From the NCBI GenBank assembly GCA_964007475.1, contig OZ023273.1, forward strand, positions 127,776,732 through 127,840,731: DNA of 64,000 nt. The letters are read 5' to 3'. This document shows positions 63,001 through 64,000 of this stretch, piece by piece. How positions within the stretch are numbered: the stretch's first letter is position 1; each line of letters starts with the position of its first letter. The position numbers were made by a program, and so were the translations under genes. The DNA is from Hybos culiciformis. Lineage: Eukaryota > Arthropoda > Insecta > Diptera > Hybotidae. The notes beneath the pieces are model-generated. The model was not told the DNA's origin, did no database searches, and saw nothing but the letters and a program-made list of their open reading frames with translations.

Positions 63001-64000
63001 TGAACCCCTGATAGAATTTTACACTGATTACAAGATAATTTATGCACTTTTTCGTTTGCATATAATCTACTATTTGGACCCACTCAGTTTTACAATTTTG
63101 TTCATATTTATTTGAATTATGTACTTTTATAATCTGGTAAATGTAAGGTTTAACATTTATGTGACTGTGTGACTGGGTCAAAGAACAACGTTTAAATCAA
63201 ATGCAAGTGATAAAACATGTTGACGATTTTATTTTAATTTCATTGATTTTGATAATTCGCTTCAGAGACATGTTATGTTGGTTATTATGATGCACATAAT
63301 TCATAATATAGTAATGCATGCATTAAGATTAGAAACACGTTTGTGTGATTTTACTAAGTTTTATGTTTTTTTTTGTTTTTTTCTAATTTTCTATTTCTCA
63401 TTTTCCAATAAGTGTTTGTTGTTAAACATTACATCATAGTACACTCAATATCGCATTGAAACTTCTTCATTTTAATTGATTGTTTTTTTTTTTTTTAGAC
63501 AAATCAATTATGTATGTTCTTCATTGTACATCATTAATATTATGTTGTATGTTTAAAAATAAAAATTATACTTTTCTATTCCGGTTTCGATTTTCTCGAG
63601 TTTTAAATTACACGTGATTCTATATGATTCATTTTGTATCAAAAACCATTTATTTGTGATTAAAATAGGTACTTAATATATTGAACTGTATTCTCAGTCT
63701 ATCTATATTCTCAGTCTATCTATATTATTCAAAAGTTTTTATTGTTTGATAAATCGTTACCCCTCACTTTCCATCCATAAAAAACTGCTATTGCTACTAA
63801 TATTATCGGTTTGAATAATTTTATCAAATTCTAATTAATAAAATGATTGATTACAATTTATAATTTTTTATATTCATTAACTACTAATATACGAAGTGTT
63901 TTAGGGTTTTTTTTATTAACTCTTAGAGTCTTATTTTAGGAAATAAATTTTGGTGAAAATATATTTCATAGTTTCCATACATACAGAATTCAAATTCAAT
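60085..64000. other. AT-rich non-coding DNA
   Basis: No supported gene. A GC-rich spot (CGCGACGCCGGCGCCAATCTC) lies at 61390-61410. A 17-bp unit ATTCTCAGTCTATCTAT is tandemly repeated at 63690-63723. The minus-strand frame at 62909-63181 has no splice or start support. Confidence 0.35.
63690..63723 (+). repeat. Tandem 17-bp repeat, two copies
   Basis: ATTCTCAGTCTATCTAT at 63690-63706 and again at 63707-63723, identical and adjacent. Confidence 0.9.

Noticed and set aside
62909..63181. Minus-strand 90-codon frame
   Set aside because: Composition is Ile/Lys/Tyr/Val-rich and no splice or start signals support it; likely chance.
1..64000. tRNA, rRNA and CRISPR arrays
   Set aside because: No cloverleaf with box A/B motifs, no rRNA-like blocks and no regularly spaced repeats were seen on either strand.

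Overview
This window looks like nuclear DNA from an insect, most likely a fly (Diptera). It is extremely AT-rich. Genes are split by short introns (about 59-70 bp) with GT..AG ends alongside longer ones. The best-recognised gene is a sigma-class glutathione S-transferase with the Pro/Ala/Glu-rich N-terminal extension of the dipteran flight-muscle enzyme (GstS1). No bacterial signals, tRNA, rRNA or CRISPR arrays were seen. The species cannot be named from the sequence.

Layout. 0-10 kb: the 5' part of a minus-strand gene that runs off the left edge. A large first coding exon (9014-10281) encodes an Asn/Ser-rich low-complexity protein. It is phase-matched to a small exon at 60-182 across an intron of about 8.8 kb that carries a 5'-truncated Jockey-like retrotransposon (RT at 2869-3895). 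15.9-19.5 kb: a complete eight-exon minus-strand gene for a 463-aa protein with a Dbl-homology (DH) and a PH domain, a RhoGEF of unusual sequence, with two tandemly duplicated symmetric exons near its N-terminus. 25.5-26 kb: the last two exons of an unrecognised minus-strand gene. 31.0-34.2 kb: GstS1 (plus), 244 aa. 36.0-36.5 kb: a compact three-exon plus-strand gene for a predicted secreted 130-aa Cys-containing protein. It converges tail-to-tail with 36.8-38.7 kb: a five-exon minus-strand ECHDC3-like mitochondrial crotonase, 289 aa. From 39 kb on the window is mostly non-coding and rich in DNA transposons; only isolated candidate exons are visible (42.2, 44.1, 45.1, 50.8, 54.8 and 60.1 kb).

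Mobile DNA. Several elements have ends defined by inverted termini plus perfect target-site duplications: a 152-bp hAT-type MITE (27.8 kb), a 398-bp hAT MITE with Charlie/SPIN-like ends (39.0 kb), a 681-bp hAT-type element (39.8 kb) containing a second 345-bp element with its own 8-bp duplication, a 557-bp long-inverted-repeat element with a 9-bp duplication (49.7 kb, Mutator-like), and a 1284-bp hAT-type element (51.1 kb). Two more inverted-repeat elements (42.85 and 54.06 kb) lack a secure duplication; the second carries an unrecognised 133-codon open frame. A 413-bp block is duplicated head-to-tail with no visible differences at 55.7-56.5 kb.

The recognised genes do not form one pathway. 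GstS1 (aldehyde/peroxide detoxification, muscle), the ECHDC3-like enzyme (mitochondrial acyl-CoA related) and the RhoGEF (GTPase signalling) are ordinary neighbours on an insect chromosome. Gene models were built by hand from splice sites and reading phase; transcript evidence would be decisive for the isolated exons.
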